Shown piece by piece: positions 30,325 to 38,323 of a stretch of DNA of 64,000 nucleotides. Made by a program: the position numbers and the translations under genes. Positions within the stretch are counted from its first letter, which is position 1. The number at the start of each line of letters is the position of its first letter. This stretch comes from Pseudonocardia kunmingensis. Its GTDB lineage: Bacteria; Actinomycetota; Actinomycetes; Mycobacteriales; Pseudonocardiaceae. Under the pieces are notes generated by a model. It was not told where the DNA came from. It was given only the letters and a program-made list of their open reading frames with translations, and did no database searches. The DNA is taken from positions 3,100,001-3,164,000 of the forward strand of contig NZ_VFPA01000001.1 in the NCBI RefSeq assembly GCF_006716445.1, given 5' to 3'.

Positions 30325-31206
30325 ATGGACGTGATCCGGCTGCCCGACCGGCTCGCCTCGCGCCTGCCCGGACGCCTCGGTGAGCGCAGCGAGCGGCCCG
30401 TCGTCTCGATGGTCCGGCTACACGGTGTGATCACGGCGACCACCGGTCCGGTGCCGCGCTCGGTGATCAACTCCGTTGCGGTCGAGAAGACGCTCGAGCG
30501 GGCGTTCGCGCCGGAGCGCCTCGCCGCGGTCGCGCTGCTGGTCAACTCGCCCGGCGGCTCGCCGACGCAGTCGGCGCTGGTGGCGGACCGGATCCGCGGG
30601 CTCGCCGCGGAGAAGGGCGTGCCGGTGCTCGCGTTCTGCGAGGACGTCGCCGCCTCGGGGGGCTACTGGCTCGCCTGCGCGGCCGACGAGATCTTCGCGC
30701 ACCCCACGTCGCTGGTCGGGTCGATCGGCGTGATCAGCCAGGGGTTCGGGCTGGACGGGCTGATCGAGCGGTTCGGCGTGCAGCGCAGGCTCTACACGGC
30801 CGGCACGTCGAAGTCGCGGCTCGACCCGTTCCTGCCGGAGAAGCAGGAGGACGTCGAGTGGCTGCGCGACCTGCAGGACCAGCTGCACGAGATGTTCCAG
30901 CAGTGGGTGGTGTCCCGCCGCGGTGATCGGCTGCACGAGGGGGCCGAGCTGTTCACCGGGGAGGTGTGGACGGGTGCGCGCGCCGTCGAGCTCGGTCTCG
31001 TGGACGGGCTCGGCACGGCCCGGCCCGTGCTCGGTGAGCGCTTCCCGGACGCCGAGCTCGTTCCGGTGGAGGGGCGGAAGCCGCTCCTCGCCCGGCTCGG
31101 ATTGGCCCCTCCGGCCGCCGCCACCGGCTTGATCAGCACCGATGCGGTGCTGGGTGTCACCGAGGCGGCTGAAATACGAGCCCTGTGGGCGCGGTACGGT
31201 TTGTAG
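30325..31206 (+). CDS. sppA: S49 family signal peptide peptidase, short form
   Basis: 293 residues, a single-domain S49 peptidase. 'VALLVNSPGGSPTQSALVAD' forms the oxyanion region, the nucleophilic Ser is in 'CEDVAASGGYWLACAADEIF', and the general-base Lys is in 'YTAGTSKSRLDPFLPE'. It lacks the N-terminal membrane helix of E. coli SppA and is half its length, like many actinobacterial forms. It degrades cleaved signal peptides or membrane-protein fragments. It lies between the kinase and the regulator genes but has its own leaderless-type promoter. Confidence 0.87.
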   Translation: MDVIRLPDRLASRLPGRLGERSERPVVSMVRLHGVITATTGPVPRSVINSVAVEKTLERAFAPERLAAVALLVNSPGGSPTQSALVADRIRGLAAEKGVPVLAFCEDVAASGGYWLACAADEIFAHPTSLVGSIGVISQGFGLDGLIERFGVQRRLYTAGTSKSRLDPFLPEKQEDVEWLRDLQDQLHEMFQQWVVSRRGDRLHEGAELFTGEVWTGARAVELGLVDGLGTARPVLGERFPDAELVPVEGRKPLLARLGLAPPAAATGLISTDAVLGVTEAAEIRALWARYGL

Positions 31207-31271
31207 CGCGGTGTGACCGGACGAACCCGATTGGTGCTGGGCTCTGGCACTCACACGGATTGGCCGTCACC

Positions 31272-32216
31272 ATGGTCGACGGAGTTGGGGCAGGCGTCCC
31301 GGCCCCGGCGCCAGCCCCGGACACGCAGGATGAGGAGATCGTGGACAGCAACGACAGCTCCGGTGGCCTGGTCGTCCTCGCGGTGGACGACGAGCTGCCG
31401 GCTCTCGAAGAACTGGCGTTCCTGCTGGGCGAGGACTCCCGCGTCGGGACCGTGCTCAAGGCGTCCGACGCCACCGACGCCCTGCGCATCCTCAACAGCC
31501 GGCAAGGCGTGCGCGAGGCGGCCACGGCGGGGCCGGGTCCCCGCGGCGGCATGTCCGACCCGGTCAGCGGCACCCGCGTCGCCGACCGCACCCACGTCGA
31601 GATCGTGTTCCTCGACATCCGCATGCCCGGGCTGGACGGCCTGGAGCTGGCGCGGGTGTTCTCCTCGATGGCCGTCCCGCCGTCGGTCGTGTTCGTCACG
31701 GCGCACGACGACCGCGCGGTCGACGCCTACGAGGTCGGCGCCGTCGACTACCTGCTCAAGCCCATCCGGTCCGAGCGCCTCGCCGCGTCCATCGACCGCA
31801 TCCTGGCCAACCGGGCGGCCACGGTCACCGAGCCGCAGCCGGAGCAGGGCAGCGAGGACGAGGTCATCCCCGTCGAGCTGGCCGGCACCACGAAGCTCGT
31901 GCCCCGCTCGGCCGTGCGCTACGTCGAGGCCCAGGGCGACTACGCGCGCCTGCACACGCACGAGGGCAGCCACCTCGTCCGCATCCCGCTGTCGGTGCTC
32001 GAGGACCGCTGGCGCGACGCGGGCTTCGTGCGCATCCACCGCTCCTTCCTGGTGGCGCTGCCGCTGGTCACCGAACTGCGCCTGTCCGGATCCGGGTACG
32101 TCGTCCGGGTCGGCACCGGGCCCGACTGCGCCGAGCTCCCCGTCAGCCGCCGCCACACGCGCGAGCTGAAGGACCGGCTGGTCCGCGCGACGAAGCAGGC
32201 GTGGAGCCAGCGGTGA
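31272..32216 (+). CDS. LytTR family response regulator
   Basis: 314 residues from ATG 31272 (GTG 31341, with GAGGAG close by, is an alternative that removes a Pro/Ala-rich head). The receiver has acidic 'LAVDDELPALEELAFLL', phospho-acceptor Asp in 'VFLDIRMPGLDGLELA', Thr/Ser in 'VVFVTAHDD' and Lys in 'VDYLLKPI'. A LytTR DNA-binding domain follows ('LVPRSAVRYVEAQGDYARLH', 'FVRIHRSFLVALPLV', 'LPVSRRHTRELKDRL'). About 30 extra residues lie between helix 2 and the acceptor Asp strand. The stop overlaps the next gene (GTGA). Confidence 0.87.
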   Translation: MVDGVGAGVPAPAPAPDTQDEEIVDSNDSSGGLVVLAVDDELPALEELAFLLGEDSRVGTVLKASDATDALRILNSRQGVREAATAGPGPRGGMSDPVSGTRVADRTHVEIVFLDIRMPGLDGLELARVFSSMAVPPSVVFVTAHDDRAVDAYEVGAVDYLLKPIRSERLAASIDRILANRAATVTEPQPEQGSEDEVIPVELAGTTKLVPRSAVRYVEAQGDYARLHTHEGSHLVRIPLSVLEDRWRDAGFVRIHRSFLVALPLVTELRLSGSGYVVRVGTGPDCAELPVSRRHTRELKDRLVRATKQAWSQR

Positions 32217-34189
32217 CCACCTTCGCCGACGGCGCTCCGCCGTCGGTGACCCCCGAGCCGGAGGATGGCTCGGGTCCTCGCGACGCCTCGTCGGAGACGT
32301 CGTCCGGCGGCCGGGCTCGTCGTCCGGACGCCGACGAGGTGTCCGACACCGGATCCTCGTGGCTGCGCGACGAGATCCAGCGCCGCATCGCCGAGGGGCG
32401 TACGTCCGGCAGCACCGGACGGCACGCGCGGCACGGCACCCCGAGCCCCACCGGCGGCGCCGCGGGCTACGTGCCGCGGCACTCCGTCGCCACGCCCGGG
32501 CCCGGCGCTCCACGACCGGGACCCGTGGGCGGCCAGATGTCCGCGCAGGCCGGTGAGCTCCTGCGGCGAGAACGCACCGCTGCCGCCCCGGCCTGGTCCC
32601 GTCCGGGCGACGCCCCCGGGGGCACCGCCCGGGTGACGCCGGTTCCGCTCGCGGCACCTGCGCCCCCGACCGACGGCTCGACCACGCCGGACGCCCCCGC
32701 TCCGGCCGGGACTCCGCCCGAGCCGGCGCCTCCGGGACAGGCCCGCCCGGTTCCGGGCCGGGCCACGCCGGGTGCCCCGCCTGCGGGTGCAGCGGGGCCG
32801 GTGGCCGCACCGGGCGGTGAGCAGGCGCCCGCGGCTGCGCAGGCTGAGGCGGGGCAGGCGCCGGCGTCGAGCGCAGCGCCGTCGACCGGGTCGTCGGCGG
32901 CTCCAGATGCGCCGGCCCAGGATGCGCCGGCACCGCCCGCTGCGGCCGACGACGACCCGTCCGCCCAGGCCACGGCGTCGAGTGGCGCGGTATCGAGCGG
33001 TGTGGCATCGACCGGCCCCACGACCGGCGACCCCACGACCGGCGACCCCGCCACGGGCGACACGGCGGCGGGTGGCGTGCCTTCGGGTGCGACAGGACCC
33101 CTCCGGCCGGCCCCCGGGGCGCCGGCACCGGCGGACCCCGCTCCGGGGGGCGCCGCCCCGAACGAGACGACGCCGATCCGGTCCACCGCAGGCGCACCGG
33201 CGCCGGCGGGGAAGGCGGCGAGCGGCCCGGCCGCGGGCGCCGCGCCGGCGGCGGAGTCGAGCGCCACGGCACCGATGCAGTCGGCCCCGGGCGGGTCGGA
33301 CGCGGCGACCGGACCCGCTGCCGCGGAGCCGCTGCCGGCCACCGAGCCGCCCCCGGTCACGGAGTCGCAGCCGTCGCGGCCGGTCCGTCCCGGTGTCGCC
33401 GCGGCCGCGGCCTTGCGCGGGGCCGCCCGGGGCCGCGCACGGACGGCCGGCCCGCCTGCGCGCACCGCACCCCCCGCCGCCCCCGCGAACGGATCCACGG
33501 GAGCGCAGGGAACCGCGCCCGAACGGGCCGTCCGGGGGCCGTCCACCACCCCCGCCGGTCCGAACCAGGCTGCGACCACCCCGCAGGCGACCACCCCGCA
33601 GGCGACCACCCCGATCCCGCCGGCCGCCCCCGGCACCGCAGGCGAGGAGCCGCACGGCGCGGCCGTCCCCGAGGACCCCGAGCTCACCGACCGCACCCCG
33701 GTCGTCGAGCCGCGGAAGAACGGGATCCGGGTGCCCGAGCAGCGCGCCGGAGACCGCTCGCTCCAGGCCCTGTCGCCGCGTCCGGAGCTCGTCGAGGGCG
33801 GGGCCGGGGACGGCACCGAGGAGGACGAGCAGGCGAGCAGGCGCGTGCGCGTCGTGCTCGCGGAACGCAAGGGCGTGGCCCGTCCCGTGCGCACGGTCGT
33901 CGACATCCAGGAGGGCACGGGCGTCGGCGAGCTGCTGCGCACGAACCTGATCGGGTCCCAGCTGGCCGTGGCCCTCCGGTTCGCGGTCGGGGCGGGGCTC
34001 GCGCTCGGCCTGCTGCCGCTGCTGTTCGCGATGGCGCCCGAGATCGGCCGCATCGAGGTGCTCGGGCTGCGGTTGCCCTGGCTCCTGCTGGGCGTGCTCG
34101 TCTACCCGTTCCTGTTCCTGCTCGGATGGTGGCACACCCGCACGGCGGAGCGGGTCGAGCAGAACTTCGCCGACCACGTCCAGGACTGA
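32213..34189 (+). CDS. Pro/Ala-rich protein with C-terminal two-helix membrane module
   Basis: 658 residues. About residues 1-540 are low-complexity Pro/Ala/Gly/Thr with short repeats ('TGDPTTGDPATGDTA', 'TTPQATTPQATTP') and no predicted domain. The last 100 residues are ordered: 'RVVLAERKGVARPVRTVVDI', 'LRTNLIGSQLAVALRFAVGA', membrane helices 'GLALGLLPLLFAMAP' and 'PWLLLGVLVYPFLFLLGWW', then 'HTRTAERVEQNFADHVQD'. This arrangement (two helices, short tail, directly before SSS symporters) resembles DUF485 partner proteins. It overlaps the regulator gene and precedes the first symporter by 9 bp, so it is part of that operon. Confidence 0.75.
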   Translation: MTTFADGAPPSVTPEPEDGSGPRDASSETSSGGRARRPDADEVSDTGSSWLRDEIQRRIAEGRTSGSTGRHARHGTPSPTGGAAGYVPRHSVATPGPGAPRPGPVGGQMSAQAGELLRRERTAAAPAWSRPGDAPGGTARVTPVPLAAPAPPTDGSTTPDAPAPAGTPPEPAPPGQARPVPGRATPGAPPAGAAGPVAAPGGEQAPAAAQAEAGQAPASSAAPSTGSSAAPDAPAQDAPAPPAAADDDPSAQATASSGAVSSGVASTGPTTGDPTTGDPATGDTAAGGVPSGATGPLRPAPGAPAPADPAPGGAAPNETTPIRSTAGAPAPAGKAASGPAAGAAPAAESSATAPMQSAPGGSDAATGPAAAEPLPATEPPPVTESQPSRPVRPGVAAAAALRGAARGRARTAGPPARTAPPAAPANGSTGAQGTAPERAVRGPSTTPAGPNQAATTPQATTPQATTPIPPAAPGTAGEEPHGAAVPEDPELTDRTPVVEPRKNGIRVPEQRAGDRSLQALSPRPELVEGGAGDGTEEDEQASRRVRVVLAERKGVARPVRTVVDIQEGTGVGELLRTNLIGSQLAVALRFAVGAGLALGLLPLLFAMAPEIGRIEVLGLRLPWLLLGVLVYPFLFLLGWWHTRTAERVEQNFADHVQD

Positions 34190-34198
34190 GCGCGCAAG

Positions 34199-35935
34199 GT
34201 GACGGTCCCAGCGCTCGTCGCCCTCATCGCGATCGCGATCGTCGGGCTCGTGTCCGCGCTGATCGGCTCCTACGGGGTGCGGATGGCGCGCAGCACCTCG
34301 GACTTCCTCGTGGCCTCCCGCACCGTCGGGCCGATGGCCAACGCGAGTGCGATCTCGGGCGAGTACCTGTCGGCCGCGTCGTTCCTGGGCATCGCGGGCC
34401 TGATCCTGCGGGAGGGCGCCGACGCGCTCTGGTACCCGATCGCGTTCGTCGCGGGCTACCTCGCGCTGCTGCTGTTCGTGGCCGCGCCGCTGCGCCGCTC
34501 CGGTGCGTACACGGTGCCCGACTTCGCCGAGGTCCGCCTCGGTTCACCGGCGCTGCGGCGGCTCTGCACGGCGTTCGTGCTCGTGATCGGCTGGCTGTAC
34601 CTGCTGCCCCAGCTGCAGGGGGCCGGGCTCGCCCTCACGATCCTGACCGGGCTGCCCGCCTGGAGCGGGATCGCGGCCGCGGGTCTGATCGTGCTGCTCA
34701 CGGTGATCGGCGGCGGCATGCGCTCGATCACGTTCGTGCAGGCGTTCCAGTTCTGGCTCAAGCTCACGGCGATGGCGGTGCCCGCACTCGTGGTGCTGGG
34801 CATGTTCTTCGGCGCCGCGCGCTCGTTCGACCGCCCGGCGCCGCCGCAGTTCCCCCACGAGACCACGGTGCAGGTACGCACCGAGGTGGTCCTCGACGTG
34901 GTGGAGCCGGTGCGCCTGCGGGCCGAGGGCGTGGTGGACGGCGAGCGGGTGCGTGGCGAGCTCACCTGGGCGCCCGGCCGCCACGAGGTCGCCGAGGACA
35001 CCACGTTGGTGTTCTCCGCCGGCGCGCCGGTGCCCACCACCGCCGGTGCCCCGGCCACCGACCGCGAGTGGCTCGAACCGCTGGCCGGCGACCAGGGCCA
35101 CGAGCTGCTGGAGATCTACTCGATCCTGGTGGCGGGCTTCCTCGGCACGATGGGGATGCCCCACGTCCTGGTGCGCTTCTACACCAACCCGGACGGCCAC
35201 GCGGCCCGGCGCACCACCGTGATCGTCCTCGGGATGATCGGCCTGTTCTACGTGCTCGTCACGGTGGTCGGCGCGATGTCGCGGCTCTACACCCCGCAGC
35301 TGCTGGTCACGGGTGAGACGGACGCCGCGGTGCTGCTGGTCCCCACCGCGGTGCTCGGGCAGAACTGGGCGGGCTGGCTCCTCGGCGGGCTCGTGGCCGC
35401 CGGTGCCGCCGCCGCCTTCCTGGCCACCTCGTCGGGGCTCGTGGTCAGCCTCGCGGGGGTGCTGTTCACCGACGTGCTGCGCGGACGGTGGACCGACTTC
35501 CGGTTGGCCGCGGTCCTGTCCACGGTGGTGCCGCTCGCGCTCGCCCTCGCCGTGACGCGGCTGGACTTCGCGCTGACCGTGCCGCTGGTGTTCGCGGTCG
35601 CGGCCTCGACGTTCTGCCCGCTGCTGGTGCTCGGGATCTGGTGGCGCGGCCTGACGGCGACGGGTGCGATCGCCGGGGTGCTGGTCGGGGGCGGGCTGTC
35701 GGGCGTGGCCGTCGCGGTCTCGCTCTTCGCGGTGCTGCCACCGGGCTGGCTCGGCGTGCTGCTGTACCGCCCGGCGGCGGTCGCCGTGCCCGCGGCGTTC
35801 CTCACGATGATCGTGGTGAGCCGGCTGACGCGGGCCGCGATCCCGCACGACGTCGACCGCGCCCTGCTGATCCTGCACGCCCCCGAGCGGTTGGGCCTTT
35901 CCGCCGACCGCCTCAACCGCCCTGGCCAGGCGTGA
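34199..35935 (+). CDS. Sodium:solute symporter, cation/acetate type (first)
   Basis: 578 residues, SSS family with about 13 membrane helices. Signatures: 'ARSTSDFLVASRTVGPMANA', 'SGEYLSAASFLGIAGLILRE', 'GGGMRSITFVQAFQFWLKL', 'LGTMGMPHVLVRFYTNPDGH', 'AAAFLATSSGLVVSLAGVLF'. Roughly residues 205-295 form a beta-rich extracytoplasmic insertion absent from the ActP-type copy at 38.3 kb. It probably takes up acetate, pyruvate or a related monocarboxylate with Na+ or H+. It follows the two-helix protein by 9 bp. Confidence 0.87.
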   Translation: MTVPALVALIAIAIVGLVSALIGSYGVRMARSTSDFLVASRTVGPMANASAISGEYLSAASFLGIAGLILREGADALWYPIAFVAGYLALLLFVAAPLRRSGAYTVPDFAEVRLGSPALRRLCTAFVLVIGWLYLLPQLQGAGLALTILTGLPAWSGIAAAGLIVLLTVIGGGMRSITFVQAFQFWLKLTAMAVPALVVLGMFFGAARSFDRPAPPQFPHETTVQVRTEVVLDVVEPVRLRAEGVVDGERVRGELTWAPGRHEVAEDTTLVFSAGAPVPTTAGAPATDREWLEPLAGDQGHELLEIYSILVAGFLGTMGMPHVLVRFYTNPDGHAARRTTVIVLGMIGLFYVLVTVVGAMSRLYTPQLLVTGETDAAVLLVPTAVLGQNWAGWLLGGLVAAGAAAAFLATSSGLVVSLAGVLFTDVLRGRWTDFRLAAVLSTVVPLALALAVTRLDFALTVPLVFAVAASTFCPLLVLGIWWRGLTATGAIAGVLVGGGLSGVAVAVSLFAVLPPGWLGVLLYRPAAVAVPAAFLTMIVVSRLTRAAIPHDVDRALLILHAPERLGLSADRLNRPGQA

Positions 35936-35945
35936 CGCGCGTTGG

Positions 35946-35951
35946 GATAGT
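35946..35951 (+). promoter_or_regulatory. -10-like element of the second symporter gene
   Basis: GATAGT ends 6 nt before GTG 35958, so the second symporter may also be transcribed on its own. Confidence 0.35.
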
Positions 35952-35957
35952 GGGGCC

Positions 35958-37709
35958 GTGACGACCGTCGGCCTCATCGCGCTCGTGGCCATGGCCATGG
36001 TCGCGCTGGCATCGGCCGTGATCGGCTCGCTCGGCGTGCGCATGGCCCGCAGCACGTCCGACTTCTTCGTGGCCTCCCGCACCGTCGGCACCGTGGCGAA
36101 CGCGGGGGCGATCTCCGGGGAGTACCTGTCTGCGGCGTCCTTCCTGGGCATCGCCGGGCTCATCCTGCGCGACGGGGTCGACGCGCTCTGGTACCCGGTC
36201 GGCTACACCGCGGGCTACCTCGCGCTGGTGCTGTTCGTGTCGGCCCCGCTGCGGCGCTCCGGCGCGTACACGGTGCCGGACTTCGCGGAGTTCCGGCTGC
36301 GGTCGGCCGCGCTGCGCCGGGTGTGCGCGGTGTTCGTCGTGGTGATCGGCTGGCTGTACGTGCTGCCCCAGCTCCAGGGCGCGGGGCTCACCGTCACCAC
36401 CGTCACGGGGTTGCCGGCCTGGTCGGGCGCCACCGTCGCGGCGTTCGTCGTCGTCGCCACGGTGGTGCTGGGCGGCATGCGCTCGATCACGTTCGTGCAG
36501 GCGTTCCAGTACTGGCTCAAGCTCACCGCGCTGCTGCTGCCCGCGATCATCGGGGCGGCCTTCTTCGTCGGCGACCAGCGCAGCTTCGGCCGCGAGGCCC
36601 CACCGGAGTTCCCCGCGGACACGAGTGTGGACATCCGCACGGACGTCGTGCTGCAGGTCGACGTCCCGGTCGTCTTCACGGCCACCGGGGTGGTCGACGG
36701 CGTGCGGGTGCACGACGACCCGCTGCGTTGGGAGAGCGGCAGGCACACCGTCGCGGCCGAGTCGGAGCTGGTGTTCTCCGCCGGTTCCGCGGTTCCCGTG
36801 GTGGCGGGCGCGCCGGTGTCCGACTCGACCTGGATCAGCCCGTTCCCCGACGGCCGGGAGCACGGCCTGCTCGCCACGTACTCGCTGATCATCGCCCTGT
36901 TCCTGGGCACGATGGGCCTTCCGCACGTCCTCGTGCGCTTCTACACCAACCCCGACGGCCGCACGGCCCGGCGCTCGGCGGTGTTCGTCCTCGCGCTCCT
37001 GGGCGGGTTCTACCTCGCCGTCACGCTGCTCGGCGCGCTGTCCCGGCTGTACACGCCCCAGCTGCTGGTGAGCGGCGAGACCGACGCGGCCGTGCTGCTC
37101 CTGCCGTCGGCCATCCTCGGCAGCGGGTGGGCCGGGGCGCTGCTGGGCGCCCTGGTGGCCGCGGGTGCGTGGGCGGCGTTCCTGTCCACGTCCTCGGGTC
37201 TCGTCGTGAGCGTGGCCGGGGTGCTCTCCACCGACATCTTCGGCAGCAGCCGGGTGCGCGACTTCCGGCTGTCCGCCGTGATCGCCGGCGCGGTGCCACT
37301 CGCGCTCGCGGTGGGTGTCACGCGGCTGGACTTCTCCGAGGCCGTCGCGTTGGTGTTCGCGGTGGCGGCGTCCACGTTCTGCCCGCTGCTGGTGCTCGGC
37401 ATCTGGTGGCGCGGGCTCACCGCGGTGGGTGGGATCGCGGGCGTGCTGGTCGGTGGTCTGTCCTCCGCGGTCGCGGTCGCGGTGAGCCTCGCCGGGTACG
37501 GGGGCTCGGGCTGGCTGGGGGTGCTCCTCTACCGGCCCGCGCTCGCCACCGTGCCCGCCGCGTTCCTCACGATGATCGTCGTGAGCAGGCTGACGGCCCG
37601 GCAGCGGCCCCTCGACGCCGACCAGGTGCTGCTGCGGCTGCACGCACCCGAACGCCTCGGCCTGAGCCGCGACCGCCTGGAGGAGCGGCAGCAGCGTCCC
37701 ATTCTCTGA
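35958..37709 (+). CDS. Sodium:solute symporter, cation/acetate type (second, tandem paralogue)
   Basis: 583 residues, closely related along its whole length to the preceding symporter, with the same inserted segment ('TSVDIRTDVVLQVDVPVVFT', 'WESGRHTVAAESELVFSAGS'). Family motifs include 'MARSTSDFFVASRTVGTVAN', 'GEYLSAASFLGIAGLIL', 'LGTMGLPHVLVRFYTNPDGR' and 'STFCPLLVLGIWWRGLTAVG'. The two look like a tandem duplication that has diverged. Substrate is a monocarboxylate by family. It is 22 bp after the first symporter and ends 281 bp before the DUF485-actP pair. Confidence 0.87.
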   Translation: MTTVGLIALVAMAMVALASAVIGSLGVRMARSTSDFFVASRTVGTVANAGAISGEYLSAASFLGIAGLILRDGVDALWYPVGYTAGYLALVLFVSAPLRRSGAYTVPDFAEFRLRSAALRRVCAVFVVVIGWLYVLPQLQGAGLTVTTVTGLPAWSGATVAAFVVVATVVLGGMRSITFVQAFQYWLKLTALLLPAIIGAAFFVGDQRSFGREAPPEFPADTSVDIRTDVVLQVDVPVVFTATGVVDGVRVHDDPLRWESGRHTVAAESELVFSAGSAVPVVAGAPVSDSTWISPFPDGREHGLLATYSLIIALFLGTMGLPHVLVRFYTNPDGRTARRSAVFVLALLGGFYLAVTLLGALSRLYTPQLLVSGETDAAVLLLPSAILGSGWAGALLGALVAAGAWAAFLSTSSGLVVSVAGVLSTDIFGSSRVRDFRLSAVIAGAVPLALAVGVTRLDFSEAVALVFAVAASTFCPLLVLGIWWRGLTAVGGIAGVLVGGLSSAVAVAVSLAGYGGSGWLGVLLYRPALATVPAAFLTMIVVSRLTARQRPLDADQVLLRLHAPERLGLSRDRLEERQQRPIL

Positions 37710-37990
37710 GAAACCGGGCCGCCATCTCGGGCCACGACCAGGTGAACCGAACGTCACACCTCGAGGGCGCGCCACTCGCAGCGGGCCGCTCGTCGACCGT
37801 TGGTCGTCCGCTCGTCGTGTCACCGCGTCCGCCGATCGGGACTTCGCCGCTACACGCGCGTGGCGCCCGCCATCACCCAGGTGGAGTATTCCGGCGTCCG
37901 AGTGTGACTGACCTATCGTTCGCGGCGTTGTGCCCCCGAAAGGCGCGGCGATGACGCGGTGCACGGGCGGAAGAGAACGGAGAGGACGCG
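37710..37990. promoter_or_regulatory. Upstream region of the DUF485-actP operon
   Basis: A 281-bp gap without a gene. It includes TATCGT near 37913 and a purine-rich Shine-Dalgarno before GTG 37991. It is the most likely place for the LytTR regulator to act, but I could not identify a convincing pair of LytTR repeats by eye. Confidence 0.35.
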
Positions 37991-38323
37991 GTGAGTTCCA
38001 CAGGAGAGCGATCCACAGGCACCGTGTACGAGCAGGTCCAAGCGACACCCGAGTTCGCCGATCTGCGGAGGAGGCTGCGGCGTTTCGTCTTCCCGATGAG
38101 TGCCGCGTTCCTGATCTGGTACCTCGTGTACGTGCTGCTCGCGTCGTACGCGCCGGAGTTCATGTCGATCAAGGTCCTCGGCAACATCAACGTCGGTCTG
38201 ATCATCGGTCTCCTCCAGTTCGTGTCGACGTTCGTGATCACCACGGTGTACGTGCGGTACGCGAACAAGCACCTGGACCCGGCCGCCGAGCAGCTCCGTG
38301 AGCGGATCGAGGGTGTCGCATGA
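37991..38323 (+). CDS. DUF485 family membrane protein
   Basis: 110 residues with two membrane helices: 'FPMSAAFLIWYLVYVLLASY' and 'VGLIIGLLQFVSTFVITTVY', joined by 'APEFMSIKVLGNIN'. This is the standard DUF485 (YjcH-like) protein found next to ActP acetate permeases. GTG 37991 has GGAGAGG about 6 nt upstream. The stop overlaps the actP start (ATGA), implying tight coupling; the pair probably works as a complex or assembly unit. Confidence 0.9.
   Translation: MSSTGERSTGTVYEQVQATPEFADLRRRLRRFVFPMSAAFLIWYLVYVLLASYAPEFMSIKVLGNINVGLIIGLLQFVSTFVITTVYVRYANKHLDPAAEQLRERIEGVA

Noticed and set aside
37710..37990. LytTR binding repeats upstream of the DUF485-actP operon
   Set aside because: I looked for the pair of 9-bp direct repeats but saw no clear match, so no site is annotated.
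35913..38048. Minus-strand open frame of over 700 codons opposite the second symporter
   Set aside because: Gln/His/Arg-rich composition and no recognisable domain; shadow of the symporter.
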